64,000 bases of DNA from NCBI RefSeq assembly GCF_022815645.1, contig NZ_JALGRO010000008.1, positions 124,001-188,000 of the forward strand. The letters run 5' to 3'. The stretch is from Curtobacterium sp. VKM Ac-2922. GTDB taxonomy: Bacteria > Actinomycetota > Actinomycetes > Actinomycetales > Microbacteriaceae. Position 1 is the stretch's first letter. Each line of letters opens with the position of its first letter. Shown here in pieces: positions 38,923 through 47,150 of the stretch. Position numbers and translations under genes: made by a program. Below the pieces are notes generated by a model. The model was not told the DNA's origin, ran no database searches, and saw only the letters and a list, made by a program, of their open reading frames with translations.

Positions 38923-39662
38923 GCTGCGGCCTGACCCGCGGGGCGATCGTGCACGGCGCGGAACACGGCGTCGGCGGTCGGGTGCGTGAGCTCCTGGTGG
39001 ACGGCACCGTCGCGCATGACGAGCACGCGGTCGGCCATCGCCGCGGCGTCGAGGTCGTGGGTCACCATGACGACCGACCGGCCGTGGTCGGTCTGCGAGC
39101 GAAGCAGCCGCAGCACGGCGTCACCGCTGATCGTGTCCAGCGCGCCCGTGGGTTCGTCGGCGAAGACGAGACCGGGCTGCATCGCCAGGACGCGGGCGAT
39201 GGCGACGCGCTGCTGCTGACCACCGGACAGCGCACTCGGGCGGTTGTGCTGGCGGTCGAGCAGTCCGACGGCCTGCAGGGCCGCGTCGATCTGCGCCGAG
39301 CGCACGTGGCCACGGGCCAGGCGGGCGGGCAGCGCGACGTTCTCGCGGGCCGACAGCGAGGGGATGAGGTTGTAGGACTGGAACACGAACCCGAGCTGCT
39401 CGCGCCGCAGCTTGGCGAGCGCGGAGCGGTTCAGACGGCCGATGTCACTGCCGGCGATCCGCACCGTGCCGCTGGTGAGTGGTTCGAGGCCGGCCAGACA
39501 GGTCAGCAGGGTGGACTTGCCGGAGCCGGACGGCCCGACGATGCTGACGAACTCGCCCTGCTCGATGGAGAGGGAGATGTCGCGGAGGATCTCCACCGGG
39601 GTGGGGTCGGAGAGTCCGGGGAAGGACTTGTGGACGCTCGTGGCGTCGAGGATGGCAGGCAT
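38919..39662 (-). CDS. ABC transporter ATPase (MacB/LolD type)
   Basis: 247-residue ATPase with Walker A GPSGSGKST, Q-loop FVFQSYNLIPSLSARENV, signature LSGGQQQRVAIARVLA, Walker B GLVFADEPTGALD and H-loop VMVTHDLDAAA. The PSLSARENVALP and DEPTGALD features mark the MacB/LolD subgroup that works with FtsX-like permeases. It is first in an operon with two such permeases. No adjacent two-component system or regulator is seen. Confidence 0.95.
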   Translation of the reverse strand: MPAILDATSVHKSFPGLSDPTPVEILRDISLSIEQGEFVSIVGPSGSGKSTLLTCLAGLEPLTSGTVRIAGSDIGRLNRSALAKLRREQLGFVFQSYNLIPSLSARENVALPARLARGHVRSAQIDAALQAVGLLDRQHNRPSALSGGQQQRVAIARVLAMQPGLVFADEPTGALDTISGDAVLRLLRSQTDHGRSVVMVTHDLDAAAMADRVLVMRDGAVHQELTHPTADAVFRAVHDRPAGQAAA

Positions 39663-39733
39663 GGGCGCTCCTGGTCGAGGACAGAAGCCACCAGTCTGAC
39701 ATGTGGAATTTCAGAAACTGCTGTGCGGCGCGA

Positions 39734-40492
39734 TCAGGCTGGCGGTACCGGCACCCACGCCGGGTACGTCGCGGATCGACCGTCGCCGGAGGATCGCCGG
39801 GTGATGCGCCGCCCGAGCCACGGTGCGACGTGCTCGCGGTAGTAGCGCAGCTCGGTGCGCAGCCGGCGTCGTGGGAGTGCGGGGACGACGGGCTCGGTCG
39901 CGAGCGGTCCGTCGGCGATGGCGTGCAGGGCCAGGTCGGCCACACGCTGGTGTCCGACGGGGTTCATGTGCAGCCGGTCCGCCGACCAGAACTCGCCCCG
40001 CCCCAGGTGCGGGTCGCGGGACACGTCCACGAACGGCAGGTCCCGTCGTGATGCGAGCTCGCCGACGGCCTCGGCCCACGCATTGCCACGGCTGTTGATG
40101 AGCGACCCGAGGGGGAGTCCGGCACTCGGGTCCGCGGGGCTGAGCAGTGCCAGCCGGATGCCCCGAGCGGCGACGGCGTCCGCGGCGTCCTCGAGCAGGT
40201 CGATGAGCGGCTGCACCGCGTACCGCGGGCGGAGCATGTCGTTCCCGCCACCGCAGAACGTGATGAGCGTCGGTGCCGGGTCGAGTGCGAGCGCCGCGTC
40301 GAGCTGCCCCTCGAGCACGCCGGCCAGCAGGCGACCGCGGACGGCGAGGTTGGCGTACTCGACCGGACCCGGGTGCATCCGCGCCAGACCGCTCGCGAGC
40401 CGGCCCGTCCAGCCCGGGAACGGCACGTCGCCGTCGTCGCCCAGGCCCTCGGAGAAGCTGTCGCCGATCGCGACGTACCGGATGGTGTCCAT
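39734..40492 (-). CDS. SGNH/GDSL-type esterase
   Basis: 252-residue SGNH hydrolase. Block I is VAIGDSFSEG with the catalytic Ser, block III CGGGNDML has the Asn, and the C-terminal SADRLHMNPVGHQ supplies Asp and His. No signal peptide, so the enzyme is probably cytoplasmic. I start at ATG 40492; a GTG six codons upstream is possible. It lies between the ABC exporter and a MarR gene on the same strand; a shared function is not evident. Confidence 0.88.
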   Translation of the reverse strand: MDTIRYVAIGDSFSEGLGDDGDVPFPGWTGRLASGLARMHPGPVEYANLAVRGRLLAGVLEGQLDAALALDPAPTLITFCGGGNDMLRPRYAVQPLIDLLEDAADAVAARGIRLALLSPADPSAGLPLGSLINSRGNAWAEAVGELASRRDLPFVDVSRDPHLGRGEFWSADRLHMNPVGHQRVADLALHAIADGPLATEPVVPALPRRRLRTELRYYREHVAPWLGRRITRRSSGDGRSATYPAWVPVPPA

Positions 40493-40531
40493 CCGTCCAT
40501 CATCGTGCACGCGGCTGTGCAGGATGGTCGT

Positions 40532-41038
40532 TCAGTCCGTGGTGGCCCGGCGCTCGACCAGACGGTCGTTGGCCGCCGCGGCCGCGGTGCGCATCCGCGT
40601 GAGGAAGTCGATGACCACGCGCAGGTCCTGCGGCGGGGTGGCCAGCACGGTCGTGGCGATCTCCGTGCCGGCGAAGGCCAGGAACCGCTGGCTCTCGGCG
40701 TGCGCCGACGGTGTCGCGCGGAGGGTGATGCGTCGGCGGTCGGCGCTCTCGCGGTGTCGTTCGACGTGTCCGGCGCGCTCGAGTCGGTCGAGCAGGATCG
40801 AGGTGGCGCCGCTCGTCATCCCGATCCGCCTCGACAGGGCAGCGGGGGACACGGGCGCACCGGCGACCTCGGCCCAGATGACCTGCCCGAGCGCGTTGGC
40901 GTCGGACACCGGCAGACCGATCCACGACGACAGGTGGTGGTTCAGCTCGGCGAAGGTCACCGCCCAGTCCCGCAGGCCGTGCATGACGGCGACCTGGTCC
41001 TCGGCCCAGGGGTGGGTCAGGGGGTCGATCTCGGGCAT
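40532..41038 (-). CDS. MarR-family regulator of the flavin monooxygenase
   Basis: 168-residue MarR protein. The DNA-binding part is APVSPAALSRRIGMTSGATSILLDRLERAGHVERH and the wing is SADRRRITLRATPS. AAAGGAA precedes the ATG at 41038. It is divergent from the flavin monooxygenase gene across 38 bases that contain two tandem palindromes of the form CTTT(G/A)CTG(C/T)AAAG. Repression of both genes is strongly suggested by this layout. Confidence 0.92.
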   Translation of the reverse strand: MPEIDPLTHPWAEDQVAVMHGLRDWAVTFAELNHHLSSWIGLPVSDANALGQVIWAEVAGAPVSPAALSRRIGMTSGATSILLDRLERAGHVERHRESADRRRITLRATPSAHAESQRFLAFAGTEIATTVLATPPQDLRVVIDFLTRMRTAAAAANDRLVERRATTD

Positions 41039-41046
41039 CCAGGTTC

Positions 41047-41076
41047 CTTTGCTGCAAAGTCGCTTTACTGTAAAGC
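41047..41076. promoter_or_regulatory. Two tandem MarR operator palindromes
   Basis: CTTTGCTGCAAAG (41047-41059) and GCTTTACTGTAAAGC (41062-41076) are both perfect palindromes around a central T, with centres 16 bases apart. The second touches the monooxygenase ATG at 41077. The shared consensus CTTTRCTGYAAAG makes a regulator site very likely. Confidence 0.8.
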
Positions 41077-42309
41077 ATGACAACACCACACGCAGTGATC
41101 TCCGGAGCGAGCATCGCAGGTCTGTCCACCGCCTGGTGGCTCCGACACATCGGTTGGGACGTGACCGTGATCGAACGAGCCCCCGCCTTCCGTGACGGTG
41201 GCCAGAACGTCGACGTCCGCGGTGTCGCCCGCGAGGTCCTCGACCGGATGGGCCTGACGGAGGCGATCCGCAGCAGGAACACCACCGAGACCGGCACCGT
41301 CCTGGTGGACGCCGACGGACGGGTCACCAGCGAGCTGCCGTCCGACGGACCGGACGGTGCGACCGCGGAGCTCGAGGTCCTGCGGGGCGACTTCGCACGC
41401 GTGGTCCTCGAGGACCTGCCCGCCGGAGTCGCGTTCGTCTACGGCGAGACCATCGACGACGTCGACGACCCCGCGGGAGACGACGGCACCGATCGGGTGA
41501 CCCTGACGACCACGTCGGGCCGGGTCCTGCACGCCGACCTGTTCGTCATCGCCGAGGGCGTGCGGTCCCGGACCCGTGACCTCGTCTTCGACCAGGCAGA
41601 CGACGTCGATCCGCGACGGCTCGGTGTGACGATGGCGTTCGGGACGATCCCGCGCACCCCCTCGGACGACGACCGGTGGCGGTGGCACAACGCCGTCGGC
41701 GGGCGGCAGGTCCACCTGCGTCCGGACCCCTACGGCACCACGCGGGCGATCCTGGCGTTCACCAGCGGCGAGGGCCTGGCCGGTGCCGCGCGCGACGAGG
41801 CCCTGCCGGTGCTCCGCGACCGCTACGCCGGCGCCGGATGGGAGACCGCTCGCGTGCTCGACGGCTTCGCGGCGTCGGACGACGTGTACGTCGACGACCT
41901 CACCCAGATCCGGATGCGCCGCTGGCACCGTGGCAGGACGGTCGTCGTGGGTGACGCGGCGTGGTGCGTGACGCCGATGGGCGGCGGGGGCGCCTCGCTC
42001 GCGCTGACCGGGGGCTACGTCCTGGCCGCAGCACTGTCGTCGCGCGGCACCGACGTCCCCAGTCGCCTGGACCTCGACGCGGCGTTCGGGGGGTTCGAGC
42101 GGTGGATGCGTCCGCTGGTCGACCAGATCCAGGGCATCCCGAAGGGCATCGTCCGGTTCGCCTTCCCGCAGACGCGCCTGGGCCTGGCCGTCCGCGGACT
42201 CGCCGACAAGGTGCTGTTGTCGCCGGCCCTCCGGCCCGTGGCCGCCCGGTTCACCCAGGTGGCCGACACGGACGTCCCGCTCCCGCAGATCCACTCCCAC
42301 GTGGGGTGA
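41077..42309 (+). CDS. FAD-dependent monooxygenase (TetX/PHBH-like)
   Basis: 410-residue flavoprotein hydroxylase. The FAD motif GASIAGLSTAWWLRHIGWDVTVIER is N-terminal, DGGQNVDVRG follows, and VVVGDAAWCVTPMGGGGASLALTGGYVLA carries the second FAD motif GD. This arrangement matches aromatic hydroxylases and antibiotic-modifying enzymes such as TetX; the substrate is not known. The ATG sits directly after an operator palindrome with no room for a ribosome binding site, so the mRNA is probably leaderless or has a very short leader. Confidence 0.92.
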   Translation: MTTPHAVISGASIAGLSTAWWLRHIGWDVTVIERAPAFRDGGQNVDVRGVAREVLDRMGLTEAIRSRNTTETGTVLVDADGRVTSELPSDGPDGATAELEVLRGDFARVVLEDLPAGVAFVYGETIDDVDDPAGDDGTDRVTLTTTSGRVLHADLFVIAEGVRSRTRDLVFDQADDVDPRRLGVTMAFGTIPRTPSDDDRWRWHNAVGGRQVHLRPDPYGTTRAILAFTSGEGLAGAARDEALPVLRDRYAGAGWETARVLDGFAASDDVYVDDLTQIRMRRWHRGRTVVVGDAAWCVTPMGGGGASLALTGGYVLAAALSSRGTDVPSRLDLDAAFGGFERWMRPLVDQIQGIPKGIVRFAFPQTRLGLAVRGLADKVLLSPALRPVAARFTQVADTDVPLPQIHSHVG

Positions 42310-42324
42310 CGCTGGGGGCGGGGG

Positions 42325-43272
42325 TCAGCGGCGCAGGGTCGCGCGCGGGTACTCGCCGTGCCGTTCCAGGTAGGCCGCCGAGAACCGGCCGGCGTGTGCG
42401 AACCCCCATGCGCGGGCGACGTCGGCGATGCTCGTGGTCGCCGGGTCGCCCTGCCGCAGGGCATCACGGACCCGGTCGAGCCGCACCTGGCGGATGTACC
42501 CGTTCGGGCTCACGCCGAGCTGTCGCTGGAAGGCCTGCTGCAGTGCGCGCAGGCTCAGCGCGGCGACCTCGGCCAGGTCGGTGCTGGTGATCGGTCGGTG
42601 CGCGTGCTCGTGCACGTACTCGACCGCGCGCCGGATGTGGGCGTTCCGGGGGAGCAGCAGGTCGCCGGGCAGTGACGAGGTCACGAGTGGGTACAGCTCG
42701 AGCAGGGCCAGGGCACCGAGTCGTCCCATCTCGGCCTGCAGCAGCGGCGACGCCTGCCGGTCCATGACCGTGTGCGAGATCAGTGCGACGGTGTTCTTCC
42801 AGATCGCCATCGCGCGGTCGTCGGGCCGGATGGTGTGGTCGAGGTGCACCTGACCGGCCTCGACCCCGCGTTCGCCGGCGAGTTCCTCGAGCGCGGACCG
42901 GTTGACCTGCACCAGTCGCTGGTCGTAGTCCCGGTAGGTGAAGGTCGCACCGTGCTGCGGCCAGAGCTGGGGACGTCCCACCTCGCTGACGATCCGGGTG
43001 TCGCCGTCGCCGATGGACCCGGTCCCGCGGGTGACCCACTGCACGACGAAGTCCGTCGTCGGCACCATGACGCCTTCGAGGTGTCCGTCGAACCGGATCG
43101 CCCGCAGCGTCATCGCCGAGTCGCCCACGGCGGAGTACCGGAACCCGAACGGCTGCGCGGTGGTCTCGGCGCGCCACTCGTCGGCGTCGTACGCGCCGAC
43201 CAGGAAGTCGCGGGCCTGCTCGATGTCGTCCGACCGGGTCTCGTCGTGCACGCGCGTGCGGTCGTCAGTCAT
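42325..43272 (-). CDS. AraC-family transcriptional regulator
   Basis: 315-residue regulator with an N-terminal ligand domain (RFDGHLEGVMVPTTDFVVQW) and C-terminal AraC DNA-binding domain: AVEYVHEHAHRPITSTDLA, LSLRALQQAFQRQLGVSPNGY, TSIADVARAWGFAHAGRF. It resembles the AraC protein encoded at 1808 in the DNA-binding part. The ATG is at 43272. It is divergent from an operon of three tiny ORFs and a TetR gene, across 257 bases containing a spaced 11-bp inverted repeat. Regulation of that operon is possible. Confidence 0.9.
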   Translation of the reverse strand: MTDDRTRVHDETRSDDIEQARDFLVGAYDADEWRAETTAQPFGFRYSAVGDSAMTLRAIRFDGHLEGVMVPTTDFVVQWVTRGTGSIGDGDTRIVSEVGRPQLWPQHGATFTYRDYDQRLVQVNRSALEELAGERGVEAGQVHLDHTIRPDDRAMAIWKNTVALISHTVMDRQASPLLQAEMGRLGALALLELYPLVTSSLPGDLLLPRNAHIRRAVEYVHEHAHRPITSTDLAEVAALSLRALQQAFQRQLGVSPNGYIRQVRLDRVRDALRQGDPATTSIADVARAWGFAHAGRFSAAYLERHGEYPRATLRR

Positions 43273-43359
43273 GGGGCATCGTGCGTCTGACTGTGCCGGA
43301 CCCGACCTCGATCGGCACGCCCGATGTCCGGGAAGCGTGGCTCGCCTGAGCGCTCTCGC

Positions 43360-43432
43360 ATCGCGGACGTTCCGACCGGCACGAAAGCGATGTCCACAAT
43401 CCGGCGGACGTGACGGTCCGGACGTCCGCGAT
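43360..43432. promoter_or_regulatory. Widely spaced 11-bp inverted repeat in the AraC/small-ORF intergenic region
   Basis: ATCGCGGACGT (43360-43370) and ACGTCCGCGAT (43422-43432) are perfect complements 51 bases apart. Several further GGACGT/ACGTCC half-sites lie between them and after. AraC proteins often bind paired distant sites, so this may be its control region. A possible -10, TACGTT, follows near 43487. Confidence 0.5.
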
Positions 43433-43529
43433 CCGAGACGTCCGGCGGTCGCCCCGGACACGTGTCGCCCCGGCTCGTACGTTCTGATCGACACCGACGG
43501 CATCCGCCGCGACGACCAGGAAGAGGACC

Positions 43530-43751
43530 ATGAGCACCGTGACCGCAGCACCGATCGAGTCCGCCGCAGGGCCCAAGGCCGCGTTCGACGCGGTCGCGAT
43601 CAGGGCGCGACGCGCACACCACCGCGGCACCTTCAGCGAGGTCCGCGACGCGCATCGCCACCGCGCACTGCAGGTCGCCGCCGTCAGCAGCGGCATCGTC
43701 TCGGTCACCGTCCTGGCCTCGGCCGCCGTCGTGCTGGGCCTGTCCGCATGA
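43530..43751 (+). CDS. Small membrane protein, first gene of a small-ORF operon
   Basis: 73-residue protein: a charged first part rich in Arg and His (AIRARRAHHRGTFSEVRDAH) and one hydrophobic helix at the C-terminus (VAAVSSGIVSVTVLASAAVVLGLSA). AAGAGGA precedes the ATG. The stop overlaps the next start (ATGA). No family recognised; the layout is that of a tail-anchored or single-pass peptide. Confidence 0.65.
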   Translation: MSTVTAAPIESAAGPKAAFDAVAIRARRAHHRGTFSEVRDAHRHRALQVAAVSSGIVSVTVLASAAVVLGLSA

Positions 43752-43873
43752 GCGCCACGCCGAGCACCAGCACCCCGCCGCGCGTCCCGACCGTCCGGTC
43801 GTACGACGAGACGCTCACGCAGCCGATCGACATGGCCGCGCTGCTCGCCGAGCAGGAGCCCTTCGATGCCTGA
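43748..43873 (+). CDS. Small protein (41 aa), second gene of the small-ORF operon
   Basis: 41 residues, Thr/Ser/Pro-rich N-terminus (MSATPSTSTPPRVPTVRSYD) and acidic C-terminus (LLAEQEPFDA). It has no cysteine and no membrane segment. It overlaps the gene before by four bases and the gene after by eight. Translational coupling is likely, since no separate ribosome binding site is seen. Function unknown. Confidence 0.5.
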   Translation: MSATPSTSTPPRVPTVRSYDETLTQPIDMAALLAEQEPFDA

Positions 43874-44024
43874 CCGCATCGCGCTCGACCAGCTCCGCCG
43901 CGACCCGGCCGAGTGGCGTCGCCGGGGACTGACCCCACCCGCCGACCTCGAAGCGATCGTCCGCTCACGCGTGGGCCACGGCGTGCCCGCAGAACCGACC
44001 TACGCCGACTTCTTCACCGGGTGA
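43866..44024 (+). CDS. Small protein (52 aa), third gene of the small-ORF operon
   Basis: 52 residues (MPDRIALDQLRRDPAEWRRR, later VGHGVPAEPTYADFFTG). Charged and probably helical. Overlaps the previous frame by eight bases. It lies 62 bases before a TetR gene. No family recognised. Three such overlapping small frames with normal codon bias are unlikely by chance, which supports each one weakly. Confidence 0.5.
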   Translation: MPDRIALDQLRRDPAEWRRRGLTPPADLEAIVRSRVGHGVPAEPTYADFFTG

Positions 44025-44086
44025 CCCCCGGCAGGCAGTCCACCACCGCCCGCAGCTCGAGCAACCAGGACCAGGCACCCGCCACC

Positions 44087-44680
44087 ATGACCCTCACGCT
44101 GACACCTCCCGCTCCCGAGACCAGCACGCAACGCACCGCGTCGAAGGCGGCGGACGAGCTGTTCACCGAGCACGGTGTCCTGCCCGTCACCATGGCGGAC
44201 ATCGCGACCCGTGCGGGGCTGAGCGTCGAGGAACTGCGCGCGGCGTACCCGACCAAGCAGCTGCTCGTCGTCGCGGTCCTGCGACGGTGGCACGGGGCCT
44301 GGCGTCGCGCGCTGGCACACATCGCCGAGGCGTCGGACGACCCCCGTGACGAGATCCTCGGCATCTTCAGCTACCTCGAAGAGTGCTTCGCCGACGAGGG
44401 CTGGCGGGGCTGTGCGTTCATCAACGGCCACGCCGAGCTCGGTCGTCAGGACCCGGTGATCGCCGACCTGGCCGCAGAGCACTTCCGCGACGTCGAACAC
44501 CACCTGGCGCTGCTGTGCGCCCGTGCCGACCTGCCCGCCCACATCGCCGAGACGCTGTCGCTGCTGGTCGAGGGCGCGCGGGTCGAGTCCGCGGTGCAGG
44601 GCTCGGCGAAGCCGGCGCGGTCCGCGCGCCTGGGCGCCGCGATGCTGATGTCGGTCTTCGAGGAGCGGTCCGCGTTCTGA
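44087..44680 (+). CDS. TetR-family transcriptional regulator
   Basis: 197-residue regulator with an N-terminal helix-turn-helix (TMADIATRAGLSVEELRAAYPTKQLLV) and a C-terminal all-helical domain containing EECFADEGWRGCAFINGHAEL, a pattern seen in a TetR subgroup. ATG at 44087 has only a weak ribosome binding site. It follows the small-ORF operon on the same strand and may be cotranscribed with it. A hairpin follows the stop. Confidence 0.87.
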   Translation: MTLTLTPPAPETSTQRTASKAADELFTEHGVLPVTMADIATRAGLSVEELRAAYPTKQLLVVAVLRRWHGAWRRALAHIAEASDDPRDEILGIFSYLEECFADEGWRGCAFINGHAELGRQDPVIADLAAEHFRDVEHHLALLCARADLPAHIAETLSLLVEGARVESAVQGSAKPARSARLGAAMLMSVFEERSAF

Positions 44681-44702
44681 CCCACACACGCACATGACGA
44701 AC

Positions 44703-44737
44703 GGGAGGCCCGGTGCCCGCTGGCACCGGGCCGCCCC
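44703..44737. terminator. Hairpin between the TetR gene and aqpZ
   Basis: GGGAGGCCCGGTGCC pairs with GGCACCGGGCCGCCC around CGCT, with one mismatch. It belongs to the recurring terminator family and lies between two convergent genes. Confidence 0.75.
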
Positions 44738-44785
44738 TTAGGCGGGTGGTCGCACGCCCGGATCAGGAGGGCGCGCGACCGGTGG

Positions 44786-45577
44786 TCACGCCAGCTCGCG
44801 CCGGCGGGCCAGCCGCACGATCGCACCGGCGACGACGCCGCCGATGATCGGCGCGACGATGAACACCCAGAGCTGCTCGAGGGGAGCAGCGCCGCCGTAG
44901 ACCGCGCTCGCGATCGAACGGGCCGGGTTCACCGACGTGTTGCTGATCGGGATGCTGACCAGGTGGATCAGGGTCAGCGTCAGCCCGATGCCGATCGGCG
45001 CCAGCGCCTGGTACTCGCGCTTCGCGGTCACCGAGAGGATCACCGCGACGAAGACGCCGGTCAGGACGGCCTCGGTCAGGAACACCGCACCCAGGCCGTA
45101 GCCACCGGGGCTGTGAGCGCCGAAGCCGTTCGACGCGAAGCCGGCGTCCTGCGCGGCCGCGAAGGCCCCGCGCTTGCCGGACAGCACGATGGCGATGACG
45201 CTCGTGCCGGCCAGGCCACCCAGGACCTGGGAGACCAGGTAGCCGGGGACGTGCTTGGCGTCGGTACGACCTGCGGCGAGCAGCCCCAGGGTGACCGCCG
45301 GGTTGAAGTGGCCGCCGGAGATGTGCCCGACAGCGGCGATCCCCGCCATGACGGTCAGGCCGAACGCCAGCGCCACACCGAGGAACCCGACACCGGAGGA
45401 GTTGTTCGTGTCACTCGGGAAGTTCGCGGCGAAGAGCGCGGTGCCCACACCGCCGAGGACGAGCAGGAACGTGCCGAAGAACTCGGACAGGTACCGGGCG
45501 AGCGGGCTCCAGTCGGCGGCGTCCTCACGCCGCTGCTCGGAGGTGGACTCGCTGACGGGTTCGTTGCGCGGGCTCAT
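44786..45577 (-). CDS. aqpZ: Aquaporin Z-like water channel
   Basis: 263-residue major intrinsic protein with six helices and both pore loops: GGHFNPAVTLG and NTSVNPARSIASAVYGG. An unusual 28-residue hydrophilic N-terminus precedes the first helix (LSEFFGTFLLVLGGVGTALF). The NPA motifs and narrow-filter features fit a water channel rather than a glycerol channel. Its start overlaps the stop of the Asp23 gene by four bases (ATGA), so the two are coexpressed, perhaps under envelope or osmotic stress. Confidence 0.93.
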   Translation of the reverse strand: MSPRNEPVSESTSEQRREDAADWSPLARYLSEFFGTFLLVLGGVGTALFAANFPSDTNNSSGVGFLGVALAFGLTVMAGIAAVGHISGGHFNPAVTLGLLAAGRTDAKHVPGYLVSQVLGGLAGTSVIAIVLSGKRGAFAAAQDAGFASNGFGAHSPGGYGLGAVFLTEAVLTGVFVAVILSVTAKREYQALAPIGIGLTLTLIHLVSIPISNTSVNPARSIASAVYGGAAPLEQLWVFIVAPIIGGVVAGAIVRLARRRELA

Positions 45578-46032
45578 TCGACGCGCGACTCCTGCTTGTC
45601 GTCGTTGTCGTCGTCGTCACCCGGGATGTGGACGTCCTGGATGGTGACGTTGACCTCGGCGACCTCCATGCCGACGATCTGCTGGAGCGCACGCGTCACC
45701 GAGCTGCGGACACCGTCGGCGACCTGCTGCAGCGCGACGGGGTACTCGGCGACGATGGTGATGTCCGCGGCGACCTGCTTCTCGCCGACCTCGACCTTGA
45801 CGCCCTGGCCGTGGTCGTGCTGGCCGATGGCGTCGCGGATGGCGCCGATGGCACGGGCTGCGCCGGAGCCGAGTCCGTGCACGCCGTTGACCTCACGGGC
45901 GGCGATGCCGGCGACCTTCTCGACGACGGTCTCGTCGATGTGGGTCGCTCCGGCGACGCCGTTCGAGCCGGCGTGCTGGCCGCTGCGCGTGGCCGCGGCG
46001 GTGCTCGGGGTGGTGGTCGTGGTGTCAGCCAT
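45574..46032 (-). CDS. Asp23/Gls24-family envelope stress protein
   Basis: 152-residue protein. A Thr/Ala-rich N-terminus is followed by the Asp23 core VVEKVAGIAAREVNGVHGLG, VKVEVGEKQVAADITIVAEYPV and ALQQIVGMEVAEVNVTIQDVH, then an acidic tail (DDDDNDD). Family members are membrane-associated and linked to alkaline or cell-envelope stress. GAGGAAA precedes the ATG. First gene of a two-gene operon with the aquaporin. Confidence 0.92.
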   Translation of the reverse strand: MADTTTTTPSTAAATRSGQHAGSNGVAGATHIDETVVEKVAGIAAREVNGVHGLGSGAARAIGAIRDAIGQHDHGQGVKVEVGEKQVAADITIVAEYPVALQQVADGVRSSVTRALQQIVGMEVAEVNVTIQDVHIPGDDDDNDDKQESRVE

Positions 46033-46220
46033 GTCGTTTCCTCTCGTTGACCCGCCGGGCGTTCCCAGCGGTTGCTGTTCACGAGGGAGACGGGGCGAGG
46101 TCGACGGAAGTCACACGGTCGTGGACTCTTCGAGGGTTCTCCCAGAGAAGTGCGCCGGATCGGCCGCCGTTGTCCCCCGATGGCGCACGCGTCCGCGGGA
46201 ACCGGCTGGCGCGTTGCGGG

Positions 46221-47150
46221 TCAGAGCACGGCCTTCGGGACCCGGTGCAGCGTCACCGACCCGACCGCGGCGAACGGGTGCAGCGGGTCGGGTGCGACCG
46301 ATCCCGTGGGGCCGCCGAGCTTCGAGTCACCGACGGCGCTGAGCACCGCGTACGCGTCCTCGGCGCTCCACCCGTGCTCGTCGACCAGGAACGCGAAGGC
46401 GTCCTCGTACCCGCGGCGGACGCTCTCCTGCACGGGGTCGCCGAGCCCGACGAACAGCCAGGCGTCCTCGGTCTCGATGCGGGGCGCCCGGAGCGTCGGA
46501 CCGCCCTTGACCAGGTCGACGGAGACGATGGCGGTGCCCTGGGCCTCGATCGCGACGAAGGACGACTCGCCCTCGGCCATGAGCGCGTGGATGTCCCCGA
46601 TGGACAGCAGTGCACCGGGCACGCGGACGGGCAGGTACACGGTGGAGCCGGGGCGGGCCTCGGTGACGTCCATGTTCCCGCCCTCCGGGTACGCCGGCAT
46701 GATCGTCGAGTTCTCGCCCTCGGCGGGCGCCGTGCCGATGCAGCCGATCATCGGGCGGACGGGGAACCGGTGCCGGTCGGACACCTGCACCATGCCGTCC
46801 TCGATCGGGCAGCGGCGCGCGAACACCGTGTCGCCCATCCGGTGCTGCAGCGCGCCCGACCCCGGCAGCGACACGGACCAGCCGTGGGTGGTGAGCTCGA
46901 TCGCGTGGATCGTCACCAGCAGGGTGTCGCCCGGTTCGGCCCCCTCGACGGACACGGGGCCGGTGACCGGGTTGATCGGTGCCTGCAGCTGCGCCAGGTC
47001 GTGGTGGTCGTCGAGCTCCGCGTACACGGCGTCCGTCGTCTCGAAGCCGATCGTCTCGCCGGTGCCGGGCGTCACCCGCAGCACGGGCTGGCGATCGGCA
47101 GCGAAGCCCGGGCGGCCGAGGGTGTTCGGCAGGAAGTGGTCCGGGGTCAT
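46221..47150 (-). CDS. Acetamidase/formamidase family protein
   Basis: 309-residue amidase of the FmdA/AmdA family that hydrolyses short amides to the acid and ammonia. Visible family regions are PVSVEGAEPGDTLLVTIHAIEL, RPMIGCIGTAPAEGE, YPEGGNMDV, LLSIGDIHALMAEGE and EDAYAVLSAVGDSKLGG. The ATG overlaps the stop of the permease gene (ATGA). It is last in a hydrolase-permease-amidase operon facing a GntR regulator, which points to uptake and use of an amide or amino-acid derivative as nitrogen source. Confidence 0.92.
   Translation of the reverse strand: MTPDHFLPNTLGRPGFAADRQPVLRVTPGTGETIGFETTDAVYAELDDHHDLAQLQAPINPVTGPVSVEGAEPGDTLLVTIHAIELTTHGWSVSLPGSGALQHRMGDTVFARRCPIEDGMVQVSDRHRFPVRPMIGCIGTAPAEGENSTIMPAYPEGGNMDVTEARPGSTVYLPVRVPGALLSIGDIHALMAEGESSFVAIEAQGTAIVSVDLVKGGPTLRAPRIETEDAWLFVGLGDPVQESVRRGYEDAFAFLVDEHGWSAEDAYAVLSAVGDSKLGGPTGSVAPDPLHPFAAVGSVTLHRVPKAVL

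Noticed and set aside
43748-43873. RiPP precursor peptide (41 aa)
   Set aside because: No cysteine-rich or lasso-like core and no modifying enzyme, protease or exporter gene beside it; kept only as an unknown small protein.
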